This document shows, in pieces, positions 1 through 7,989 of a stretch of 64,000 bases of DNA. The translations under genes and the position numbers were made by a program. Each line of letters begins with the position of its first letter. Position 1 is the first letter of the stretch. The stretch is taken from the NCBI GenBank assembly GCA_043808235.1, contig JAZDFC010000092.1:1-64000 (forward strand), given 5' to 3'. Source of the DNA: JAZDFC01 sp043808235. Its GTDB lineage: Bacteria > Bacteroidota > Ignavibacteria > Ignavibacteriales > Melioribacteraceae. The notes under the pieces were generated by a model. That model did not search any database and was not told where the DNA came from. It was given only the letters and a program-made list of their open reading frames with translations.

Positions 1-466
1 GAGTTATAAAAAATTAATTTTGTACATGGCTTACATGAATACTATTCCCGGTTTGCCTGTAATCTATTACGGCAGCGAGTTCGGAATGAGCGGCGCCACC
101 GATCCCGATAACAGACGGATGATGCGCTTCAATGAAAATTTAAGCGACGGCGAAAAGAATACGCTTCAGCAAGTCAGGCAGATTATAAATCTAAGGAAAG
201 AACACAGCGCACTGCGTTACGGTGATTTTTACACTATCCGGGCTGATCAAAAAATATTTGCTTATGTACGCTCGGATGCCAACGAAATAATTTTAGTTGT
301 ATTAAATAAAAGTAATAATCCGCAGGAACTAAATTTCAATTTGCCGGTTTATTACGAGTTAAAAGAGCTGGAAAGTCTAAAAGACAAAAGCCGAATTAGA
401 ACGGAAGGAAACACAGTTAAATTCAAAATAGATTCTCGTGATTGGCAGGTATTCATTCTAAGATAA
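1..466 (+). CDS. Alpha-amylase family glycosidase, C-terminal part (5' end outside window)
   Basis: The reading frame is open from base 2, so the gene starts upstream of the window. The visible 155 residues contain the end of a GH13-type catalytic barrel: a strand with PGLPVIYYGSEFGMSG, then DPDNRRMMRF. A small all-beta C-terminal domain follows (LRYGDFYTIRADQKIFAYVR, EIILVVLNKSNN), as in bacterial alpha-amylases and neopullulanases. Family knowledge: such enzymes hydrolyse or rearrange alpha-1,4-glucans. The catalytic residues lie in the missing part, so substrate and cellular location cannot be judged. No T9SS sorting domain is present at the C-terminus; the protein ends DWQVFILR. Confidence 0.8.
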   Translation, partial: SYKKLILYMAYMNTIPGLPVIYYGSEFGMSGATDPDNRRMMRFNENLSDGEKNTLQQVRQIINLRKEHSALRYGDFYTIRADQKIFAYVRSDANEIILVVLNKSNNPQELNFNLPVYYELKELESLKDKSRIRTEGNTVKFKIDSRDWQVFILR

Positions 467-627
467 AACAGACTGTAATTCCGCATCATCAAAAATAGAT
501 TTTGTTACCGGGGAATAAATCAAAAATTTATTTCGCGGGGGCATATAATCAGTTAAACCCGCTGATGATACTTCTGTGTCTAATCCGAAGTAAATAATCC
601 CTAATTCTGTATGTGAAAGGAGAAGTA

Positions 628-3066
628 ATGAAGTACTTTTATATTATGTTGTTCGCACTATTAATCTTATCGATTTCGAATAATGCAAATGCTCAGGAGC
701 GACCGGGCAATATGAATCGACCAATGAATTCAATCAAAGGAAAAGTTTTAGATACTAATTCCAAAGTGCCGATGGAATATGCCAATGCCGCTCTTTTCTC
801 AGTGAATGAAGATAAATTACTAACGGGCTCAATAACCGGTAACGACGGTACATTTGAAATTTCACCTGTTCGACCGGGCGAGTATTATTTGAAAGTAAGC
901 TTCATTGGATTCCAGGAAAAAACTGTTGATTCTATTTCAATTGGGAGAGGAACAAATCTCGATCTCGGCGAAATATTTCTCGAACCGGAAAACTACAGTA
1001 CAGATGAAGTTATTGTGAGTGGTGAAAAGGCTCCCATTACCTATCAAATAGATAAAAAAGTTATTAACGTCAACCAGCAGATTACCACTTTATCCGGTAC
1101 TGCTGTGGATGTGCTCGAGAATGTTCCATCGATAACCGTTGATATTGACGGGAATGTGAGTCTGCGGGGTAGCACAAATTTTACACTGTTGATTGACGGA
1201 CGCCCTTCGTTAATCGGCGGAAGTGAGGCGCTTCAGCAAATTCCGGCAGGCTCAATCGAGAATATTGAGATTATCACTAATCCTTCTGCTAAATATAATC
1301 CCGAAGGAACAGCAGGCATTATTAACGTTATTCTAAAAAAGAATGAAATGAATGGAATTAGCGGCGTACTGACTTTGAATGGCGGATTAAATAATAAATA
1401 CGGTTCGGAGGGTTTGTTTAGTTACAAAGTCTCGGATGTTGAATTCATACTCGGTGTGGATTATAACAAACGAATGATGGAATCGGAAAGTAAAAGTGAA
1501 AGCTGGACAATATTTGAGGGGAATCAATTTTTTAATAATTCTTCAGGCAGTGGAACAAGGGGAAGGGAATCTTACGGTTTACGCGGATCGATTGGATTTA
1601 GTTTATGGGAAAACAGTGCATTGACTTTCAACGGAAGATACAGCAACCGGAAAATGAAAATGGGCTCCGGATTACTCTATACCGAATGGAATAATTTGAG
1701 CTCTGCGCAACAGAATTATAAAACCGACAGCCAGCGTGAAAGAGGCGGTGATAATTTTTCTCTGGGTTTTAATTTTAATCAGAAATTTTCGAAAGACGGG
1801 CATGAACTTTACGGTGAAGCCTATTTAGAGAAAGGGACTACCGAGGAATCATCTTTTTATAACAGAATGAACAGCCTCTCCGAAATAGTCAGCGGTCAAA
1901 AAGATTCAGGCTCGGATCCGGAAAACGAATTTAGAATTAAGGCGGATTATGTTTTGCCTTTAAGTGAAGAAAGTAAATTCGAAGCAGGATTCCAGAGTGA
2001 GTTAGAAAATTCGGAGGAGAATACGGAATATTTTGAATACGATCCTGATATTCTTGATTACATGTATAATGATTTATATAGTAAATCAGCCGAGTACAAA
2101 ATGAATACGCACTCAATTTATTCAATGTATTCTGGAAAAATTTTATCTATCGGATTTCAAGCCGGATTGCGAGCCGAGTACACAGATCAAAAAATTACTC
2201 CGGCTAAAGAAAATCAATCATATATAATTGATAGGTGGGATTATTTTCCGACTCTTCATTTTTCATATAAGATCGATGAAGTTAACCAGATGATGATGAG
2301 TTATACCCGACGCATTCATCGTCCGCATGGATGGCAGCTCGAACCGTTTATAACGTGGATGGATGCGTATAATGTTCGTAAAGGAAATCCATCGCTTCTC
2401 CCGGAATTTATTGATTCATACGAGATGAGTTACCAATTGCTTTTTGGTAAAAGCATAATCTCAACGGATATTTATTACAGAATAAATAATAACAAGATTG
2501 AACAAATTCAATCGGTATATGATGATAACATTAACTTGTCTTCCCCGGTGAACATTGGAAAGGACTTTGCTTTTGGCACCGAACTGCTGATTAATTTCGA
2601 TCCTCTGATTTTCTGGAATGTGAATTTGATGGGCAATCTTTACAAATACTGGATTGAAGGACAATACGATGATGAGTCATTTGATAAAAATAGTTTTAAC
2701 TGGAATACGAGGTTGAATAATAGTTTTAAAATATCCGATGCAACGGTTCTTCAGATTAATGGAATGTACAACAGTCCCTCTGTTTCCGCTCAGGGAGAAC
2801 GAAAAGGATTTTTCTCGTTGGATTTTGCAGTAAAACAGGATTTATTCGAGAAACAATTATCGTTAACGCTGCAAGCAAGAAATTTGTTTGGAACGATGAA
2901 ATGGGAATCAACATCCCAATCGGACAATTTTTACAGATACTCGCAGGGTCTGCCGGAATCGCCCATGCTGATGTTGAATGCACGATTCAATTTTAACAAT
3001 TATAAAAATGGCGAAAAGAAAGACAGAAACGGCGATGATATGAACGGCGGAGATGTTGAATTTTAA
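628..3066 (+). CDS. TonB-dependent-receptor-like outer-membrane beta-barrel protein
   Basis: An exported protein of 812 residues. The ATG at 628 is preferred over the upstream GTG at 613 because AAAGGAG lies just upstream and a clean signal peptide ending NANAQ follows. Residues about 35-115 form a carboxypeptidase-regulatory-like beta-sandwich (IKGKVLDTNSKVPMEYANAA, GEYYLKVSFIGFQ). Next come a plug-like domain (VDVLENVPSITVDIDGNVSLRGSTN, GTAGIINVILKK) and a long barrel region rich in aromatic beta strands. This is the arrangement of the Bacteroidota outer-membrane beta-barrel family related to TonB-dependent receptors. No TonB box is obvious. Substrate unknown; no transport or binding-protein gene is next to it. 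Confidence 0.82.
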   Translation: MKYFYIMLFALLILSISNNANAQERPGNMNRPMNSIKGKVLDTNSKVPMEYANAALFSVNEDKLLTGSITGNDGTFEISPVRPGEYYLKVSFIGFQEKTVDSISIGRGTNLDLGEIFLEPENYSTDEVIVSGEKAPITYQIDKKVINVNQQITTLSGTAVDVLENVPSITVDIDGNVSLRGSTNFTLLIDGRPSLIGGSEALQQIPAGSIENIEIITNPSAKYNPEGTAGIINVILKKNEMNGISGVLTLNGGLNNKYGSEGLFSYKVSDVEFILGVDYNKRMMESESKSESWTIFEGNQFFNNSSGSGTRGRESYGLRGSIGFSLWENSALTFNGRYSNRKMKMGSGLLYTEWNNLSSAQQNYKTDSQRERGGDNFSLGFNFNQKFSKDGHELYGEAYLEKGTTEESSFYNRMNSLSEIVSGQKDSGSDPENEFRIKADYVLPLSEESKFEAGFQSELENSEENTEYFEYDPDILDYMYNDLYSKSAEYKMNTHSIYSMYSGKILSIGFQAGLRAEYTDQKITPAKENQSYIIDRWDYFPTLHFSYKIDEVNQMMMSYTRRIHRPHGWQLEPFITWMDAYNVRKGNPSLLPEFIDSYEMSYQLLFGKSIISTDIYYRINNNKIEQIQSVYDDNINLSSPVNIGKDFAFGTELLINFDPLIFWNVNLMGNLYKYWIEGQYDDESFDKNSFNWNTRLNNSFKISDATVLQINGMYNSPSVSAQGERKGFFSLDFAVKQDLFEKQLSLTLQARNLFGTMKWESTSQSDNFYRYSQGLPESPMLMLNARFNFNNYKNGEKKDRNGDDMNGGDVEF

Positions 3067-3152
3067 TAGGAAAAATTGTCGTGTACTATAAATTCTTAGG
3101 TTGCTATTTTTTATAGGTAACACTAAATTTAATCAACGAGTTAGAGTAAAAA

Positions 3153-3335
3153 ATGAGACAGGTAATTATTCATCCGGGTGAAGATGGTTTCTGGATAGCC
3201 GAGTGTCCAAGCCTTCCCGGATGTATTAGTCAGGGTGAAAGTAAAGAAGCAGCAGTTACAAATATCCGAGAAGCAATACAAGCCTATATTGAAGTCCTCA
3301 TTGAAGATAATCTTCCAGTGCCCTTATCTAATTAA
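3153..3335 (+). CDS. Orphan HicB-family antitoxin-like protein
   Basis: A 60-residue protein with the HicB partial RNase-H-like fold signature: VIIHPGEDGFWIAECPSLPGCISQGES, then an AVTNIREAIQAYIE helix. HicB proteins neutralise the mRNA interferase HicA. No hicA is visible on either side: upstream is the outer-membrane protein, and downstream the gene converges on the M24 peptidase with a 12-bp overlap of 3' ends. It lacks the C-terminal DNA-binding extension of longer HicB antitoxins. It may be a solitary regulator or a remnant of a toxin-antitoxin pair. Confidence 0.7.
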   Translation: MRQVIIHPGEDGFWIAECPSLPGCISQGESKEAAVTNIREAIQAYIEVLIEDNLPVPLSN

Positions 3336-4514
3336 ATAAATTTCTTCCTGCATCGGAGAAATAAACTCGCATCCATTCTTCGTTACAATTACTTCTTCTT
3401 CAATTGTTGCAATCCCGTAACCCGGAATTGTCAATCTCGGTTCGAGTGTAAATACATTGCCTTCTTCAATTTTTAAATACGGAAGATTTCCGTATCTCTC
3501 CCATTTCGGACCAAGGAAAGCGCCGCCATCGTGAGCAACTCTGCCAAGCTGATGACCGAGTCCATGCGGGTATTCATCGTATCCGTTTCTAGTAATGTAT
3601 CCTCTTGCGATTTCGTCAATTTCCCATCCTTCTCTACCGGGTTTTAATTCCTTGGCTGCAAAGTGGATTGCATCTTTGATAACATTAAATCCACGCATTA
3701 CCTCCTTGGGCGGTTTTTCTTCACCGTCACGCAAGACGTACCATGTCCGCTGTAAATCGGAACAGTATCCATTAATCTTCACGCCGAAGTCCATATTTAT
3801 TACATGACCTCTTTCAATCATACGTTCGGTTGGACCGGCATGAGCGCCCGCAGTCTCAGGGCCTGAGAAAACCGATGGGCAATATTCTTTATCCCATGCT
3901 AATTCAAATTCTCTTTCGAAAACTAATTTTTGGACAAAGTCCGCTACTTCTTTTTCTTTCATACCTGGTTTAATAAAGGAGGTTACTTCATCAAAAATTT
4001 TTAGCGCCTCTTTTATAGCTTCTTTCATCAATTGTACTTCGGCTGGTGATTTTCTTCCTCTTAATGCGGCAACAATTTCTTCGGAACTTATAAGTCTTTC
4101 CGCGAATGGAGTGTCTTTTAAGTGATCTAATAATTCAAGATACAATCCATATGGCAACCCGTCCGCAAGCGTGGAATTCCTTGAAAAGTTTATTGCAATG
4201 CTTTGGGGATCGTATTTGAACAGAACATCGAGCAAATTTTCTTTGATGGATTTCAAATATCCAATTACATTTCGAAATGTACCGACTGCTCTCATATTCC
4301 CAAGCTCCAGCGAACCGATTATTGCAGCGGTGTCGCCGTTCTTTGTGATAATGAAAGCTGATTGCCATGTTGCTCCGGTACCAACAATCATATCAAGCAT
4401 TGGATCTTTTATATTGCTTGTCTCACGCACAAATGTTAACCACATATCTATATTTTTTTCTCTCAATATTTCGGCAGCCTGCGCCTGCTTTTCAAGAATC
4501 ATTTCTTTGGACAT
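3324..4514 (-). CDS. M24 family metallopeptidase (Xaa-Pro aminopeptidase-like)
   Basis: A 396-residue cytoplasmic protein with no signal peptide. The N-terminal half resembles a creatinase/prolidase N domain. The C-terminal half is a pita-bread fold with the metal-ligand pattern of the family: MDFGVKINGYCSDLQRTW (two Asp), HGLGHQLGR (His), LEPRLTIPG (Glu) and IEEEVIV (Glu). Members remove N-terminal residues next to proline or cleave X-Pro dipeptides. The ATG is supported by GGAG six bases upstream. It is divergent from the amidotransferase at 4706 and shares a 190-bp upstream region with it. The exact substrate is not deducible. Confidence 0.88.
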   Translation of the reverse strand: MSKEMILEKQAQAAEILREKNIDMWLTFVRETSNIKDPMLDMIVGTGATWQSAFIITKNGDTAAIIGSLELGNMRAVGTFRNVIGYLKSIKENLLDVLFKYDPQSIAINFSRNSTLADGLPYGLYLELLDHLKDTPFAERLISSEEIVAALRGRKSPAEVQLMKEAIKEALKIFDEVTSFIKPGMKEKEVADFVQKLVFEREFELAWDKEYCPSVFSGPETAGAHAGPTERMIERGHVINMDFGVKINGYCSDLQRTWYVLRDGEEKPPKEVMRGFNVIKDAIHFAAKELKPGREGWEIDEIARGYITRNGYDEYPHGLGHQLGRVAHDGGAFLGPKWERYGNLPYLKIEEGNVFTLEPRLTIPGYGIATIEEEVIVTKNGCEFISPMQEEIYLIR

Positions 4515-4705
4515 TTTTACTCCATTTTCTTCGAATTAAATTTTTATATAACTAAATCGTTTTCGAGTCGGCAAAAAATACTTATTTGACCGGCTTTTAG
4601 CAACCTAAGATTTGAGGGAGATTGATTTGATCTGCATTAGCTACGTTGGATGATAATGTTTATATTTTCGCCTCAAAATTTGAATGTATCTGAAAGGAGA
4701 TTTTT

Positions 4706-5548
4706 TTGAGTTCGACAACTATAAATATTGCGGTAATAGATCTGTACAACAACGAAGTAAACCAGGGGATGAGATGCATTAAGGATTTATTGCATGAATT
4801 TGACTGCCGCTATAAAAATATTTCGGTTCAATATAAAGTTTATGATGCAAGATATAAAGACGAAATACCTTCCGACAAATATGATGTTTATATTTCATCC
4901 GGCGGACCGGGCAGTCCGTTCGAAGGTGAAGGTTCCGCCTGGGAGAAAAAATATTTCGAGTTGATAGATAAAATTTGGAATCACAATCAAAAAAACTCTA
5001 CCGGCAAAAAATACATTTTCTTTATCTGTCATTCATTTCAGTTGATGGCGCGCCATTTCAAATTCGGCGAGGTAACAAAAAGAAATTCAAAATCATTCGG
5101 TGTTATGCCGGTCCACAAAACGGAAGACGGATTGAATGAATCGATTTTGAAAGGATTGCCAGTACCTTTTTATGGTGCTGACTTTCGTGATTTCCAGGTT
5201 GTGCAGCCGAATAAAAAAGTGATTGATGAATTTGGCGCCAGGATAATCGCTCTCGAAAAAATCCGCCCACATATTGCATTGGAACGTGCAATAATGGGTG
5301 TTAGAATTTCAAATGAGATTGTCGGCACACAGTTCCATCCGGAAGCTGATCCCGCAAGTATGTATTATCACTTTCGCCAGCCGGAAAGAAAAGAACATGT
5401 AGTTTCAAATTACGGTGAAGAAAAATATTTCGAAATGCTCCGGCTTCTCGAAGAACCGATGAGTATTCCGTTAACCCGAAAAACCGTTATCCCTAATTTT
5501 CTTACAAATGCAATAAAAGAATTACGACCGGAGGAAAGCAGCGAATAA
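4706..5548 (+). CDS. Class-1 glutamine amidotransferase domain protein
   Basis: 280 residues. The start is a TTG, chosen because AAAGGAGA lies about six bases upstream and no ATG is near. The fold is a type-1 glutamine amidotransferase: SSGGPGSPF, the nucleophile elbow FICHSFQLM (catalytic Cys), and FHPEADP (His-Glu of the triad). Enzymes of this class hydrolyse glutamine and pass ammonia to a synthetase, but no synthetase partner is fused or adjacent. It resembles stand-alone proteins often labelled 'GMP synthase-like amidotransferase'. True acceptor unknown. Confidence 0.8.
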   Translation: MSSTTINIAVIDLYNNEVNQGMRCIKDLLHEFDCRYKNISVQYKVYDARYKDEIPSDKYDVYISSGGPGSPFEGEGSAWEKKYFELIDKIWNHNQKNSTGKKYIFFICHSFQLMARHFKFGEVTKRNSKSFGVMPVHKTEDGLNESILKGLPVPFYGADFRDFQVVQPNKKVIDEFGARIIALEKIRPHIALERAIMGVRISNEIVGTQFHPEADPASMYYHFRQPERKEHVVSNYGEEKYFEMLRLLEEPMSIPLTRKTVIPNFLTNAIKELRPEESSE

Positions 5549-5639
5549 AATAACGCACGATTTTTAATTACGTCTATAATTAGCCAAAGTGTTATTACTT
5601 CACTAAATTTATCATGCATTAAAAAGAAAGGTGGATATA

Positions 5640-5867
5640 ATGCCAAACAAGAAACAATTTACGGCTATTATTGAACGCGAGGATGATATGTATGTTGGAT
5701 TGTGTCCCGAATTAGATATCGCAAGCCAGGGTTATTCAGTAGAAGAAGCGCGTTTAAATCTGAAAGAGGCAATTGAGTTATTCTTTGAAACAGCCTCTCC
5801 AAATGAAATTAGCGAAAGACTGCACGACGAAGTATTTATTACACGTCTTGAGGTTGCTGTTGGGTAG
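5640..5867 (+). CDS. hicB: HicB-family antitoxin
   Basis: 75 residues from the ATG at 5640. GAAAGGTGG six bases upstream makes this start better than the in-frame GTG at 5631. The sequence FTAIIEREDDMYVGLCPELDIASQGYS followed by EEARLNLKEAIELFFE is the classic HicB antitoxin fold. Its stop overlaps by 8 bp the probable TTG start of a hicA reading frame. This fits the hicB-hicA order seen in cyanobacteria and Bacteroidota, where the antitoxin binds and blocks the RNase. Because the adjacent hicA is interrupted, this antitoxin may have no active partner. Confidence 0.82.
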   Translation: MPNKKQFTAIIEREDDMYVGLCPELDIASQGYSVEEARLNLKEAIELFFETASPNEISERLHDEVFITRLEVAVG

Positions 5868-6081
5868 GCTAAAAGTTTTATCTGCTTAAGAAGTTTGCGC
5901 AATATTTGAAAAGCATGGATTCATATCTATTCGACAGAAGGGCAGCCACATAATTATGCAAAAGAAATTGACGGAAACTACGATTACAGTACCAATACCA
6001 AATCATAAAGAAATTAAAATAGGCACTCTCAAATCAATAATTAGACAATCGCAAATATCTGTAAGGGAATTCGAAAATTAA
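5860..6081 (+). pseudogene. hicA: hicA toxin with premature TAA stop
   Basis: Read from TTG at 5860 (GAGG six bases upstream, overlapping the hicB stop), the frame gives MGRLKVLSA, then TAA at 5887-5889. It continues in the same frame as EVCAIFEKHGFISIRQKGSH, ...TVPIPNHKEIKIGTLKSIIR, and ends REFEN at 6081. Ignoring the stop, the 73 residues match a full-length HicA mRNA interferase of the dsRBD-like fold, including the catalytic-His motif GSH. The position of the stop normally holds Lys or Gly-Lys, so a single A-to-T change in an AAA codon would explain it. Possibilities are an inactivated toxin, internal re-initiation (an ATG lies at 5956, after the catalytic His), or a sequencing error. 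Confidence 0.8.
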
Positions 6082-6128
6082 TTGACAGCTGGATTAATTC
6101 ACACTATCTATCCATTAAATTCTCTAAC

Positions 6129-7100
6129 TCAATTTTCATACTTCTTCGAAGCCTTCCTCAGCCTGTCCATTATCGCAAGCCCCAATCCCGTTTCCGGCAC
6201 CGGCTCAACAAGAATTACTTCCACATTTTCTTTTTCAAATTCATGAAGATATTTGAAAAGATTTGCAGCGGCTTCTTTTAAATTCCCGGTTGATGATAAA
6301 ACTTTTCCAGATGTAAACTCATAATCACTATGCAACGTATCAAAAAACAACACGCCGATTTTGTGATTACGATATTTGTGCAACTTCTCCACCGTTAAAA
6401 AAAACAATGGAATATTCGGAGAGTAATGAAAAGGAAGCTGCCCCGGTGAATTTGGTTTTGCTGCACTTTTTTTCTTTAATTTAATCTCGTCGATTTCATT
6501 TTCAATTTCTTCTTTCGATAAACCGCCGGGACGTAATAAGATAATTCCGCTTTCGTTTACTTCGAGTATGGTTGATTCAACACCGACTGTGCATTTCCCG
6601 CCGTCAAGAATCAAATCAACTTTATCACCGAGACTTTTTGCTACATGCTGCGCATCGGTCGGACTCAAATGCCCGAACTTGTTTGCACTCGGCGCTGCAA
6701 TTGGAGTTCCGCTTTCTTCAATTAATTTTAGAGCAACAGGATGATCCGGCATTCGCACAGCAACCGTTTCATTGCCGGAAGTAACGATGTCCGGAACCAC
6801 GTCTGTTTTGGGTAGGACCAATGTTAATGGTCCCGGCCAGAATTTATTGATTAGCTGATATACTCTTTCGTCATTGAAAACAGTTAACTTCTTGAGCCAA
6901 TCGATGTTGTAGATATGTAAAATCAACGGATTGAACGCAGGACGTTTTTTGGCTTCGAATATTTTTGCTACGGCGATTGGATTAAGTCCGTCGGCTCCCA
7001 AACCATACACAGTCTCGGTTGGGAAAGCAACGAGTCCGCCGCTTTTAATAATTGCTGCGGCTTCTTTTATATTTTCAGGATTTGCATCAACTAATTTCAT
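6129..7100 (-). CDS. L-threonylcarbamoyladenylate synthase (Sua5 type)
   Basis: 323 residues. Residues 1 to about 205 are the YrdC-like nucleotide-binding domain (GGLVAFPTETVYGLGADG, KKRPAFNPLILHI, VAVRMPDHP, GTPIAAPSANKFGHLSPT). After a linker, residues from about 215 form the Sua5 domain found in the long form of the enzyme. It makes threonylcarbamoyl-AMP from threonine, bicarbonate and ATP, the first step of t6A modification of tRNAs decoding ANN codons. The long Sua5 form rather than short YrdC/TsaC is clear from length. It is divergent from the phosphatase gene at 7210. Confidence 0.92.
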   Translation of the reverse strand: MKLVDANPENIKEAAAIIKSGGLVAFPTETVYGLGADGLNPIAVAKIFEAKKRPAFNPLILHIYNIDWLKKLTVFNDERVYQLINKFWPGPLTLVLPKTDVVPDIVTSGNETVAVRMPDHPVALKLIEESGTPIAAPSANKFGHLSPTDAQHVAKSLGDKVDLILDGGKCTVGVESTILEVNESGIILLRPGGLSKEEIENEIDEIKLKKKSAAKPNSPGQLPFHYSPNIPLFFLTVEKLHKYRNHKIGVLFFDTLHSDYEFTSGKVLSSTGNLKEAAANLFKYLHEFEKENVEVILVEPVPETGLGLAIMDRLRKASKKYEN

Positions 7101-7209
7101 ATTATCCGAAATATACTCAAATAGAAAATGATACTGTATTCACGCGAGTTTATTAAATTTGAATGCGGTTTATTTTTAAGACTTATACTCATAATATTAA
7201 AGGGTGAAA

Positions 7210-7971
7210 ATGGACGAATTAACAACCATCAAAAATTTTTCGAGGGTGCTTGCCGAAGAAAGCGGCAAAATTATCCGGCAATATTTTCGATCAGAGATAG
7301 CAGTCGAATCGAAAGCCGATGAATCACCAGTGACTATCGCGGATAAAAAGGCTGAAGAGGAAATGCGTGAATTGATAATGAAGGAATTTCCAACGCATGG
7401 AATCATAGGCGAAGAATTCGGTAATCACAACGAGAGCGCGGAGTACAAATGGGTGCTCGATCCGATTGACGGTACAAAAAGTTTTATCTGCGGCGCGGTT
7501 ACGTTCGGCACTTTGATAGCTCTAATGAAAAACGGGAAACCGATTCTGGGAGTAATCAATCAGCCTGTCCTGAATGAATTTTTGATTGGAGATAATCTTA
7601 CTTCGGAATTAAATGGAAAGTTAGTTCAGGTGCGTGAGTGCAGTAATCTTTCTTCGGCTGTGCTGCTTACAACCGATCATTTGAACATAGATCAATTTCA
7701 AAATCTTACTAAGTTCGAAAACCTGATGAGAAAAGTTAAGCTGTACAGGCAGTGGGGTGACTGCTACGGTTACTATCTTTTAGCTACCGGTTATGCGGAT
7801 ATTATGATTGACCCAATCATGTCGCTGTGGGATTTGATGGCATTGATTCCGGTTGTGAAAGGAGCAGGCGGAGTAATAACCGATTATCGCGGAAATGACG
7901 CAGTGAAAGGAAATAGCATCGTTGCATCCGGTGGGAAAATTCACCGCGAAGTGATTAAGATTCTGAATTAG
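7210..7971 (+). CDS. Inositol-monophosphatase family protein, HisN-like histidinol-phosphatase
   Basis: 253 residues from the ATG at 7210; a GTG six bases earlier is also in frame, and AGGGTG just upstream could serve as ribosome binding site. The Li-sensitive metal-dependent phosphatase motifs are intact: GEEFG, DPIDGTKSF (metal-binding Asp residues) and WDLMALIPVVKGAGG. Closest by eye to HisN-type histidinol-phosphate phosphatases, which complete one step of histidine biosynthesis. The other reading is a generic inositol or sugar phosphatase. No his genes are adjacent, so the substrate is inferred from sequence flavour only. Confidence 0.78.
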   Translation: MDELTTIKNFSRVLAEESGKIIRQYFRSEIAVESKADESPVTIADKKAEEEMRELIMKEFPTHGIIGEEFGNHNESAEYKWVLDPIDGTKSFICGAVTFGTLIALMKNGKPILGVINQPVLNEFLIGDNLTSELNGKLVQVRECSNLSSAVLLTTDHLNIDQFQNLTKFENLMRKVKLYRQWGDCYGYYLLATGYADIMIDPIMSLWDLMALIPVVKGAGGVITDYRGNDAVKGNSIVASGGKIHREVIKILN

Positions 7972-7989
7972 AGTAGTTATAAATAAATC

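Noticed and set aside
512..540. Hairpin GAATAAAT/ATTTATTC after the amylase gene as a terminator
   Set aside because: Weak AT stem without a following T-run; not strong enough to call.
4171..4539. 122-codon ORF antisense to the M24 peptidase
   Set aside because: Shadow of the peptidase gene: codon pattern and protein composition are not gene-like, and the sense gene has intact metal ligands.
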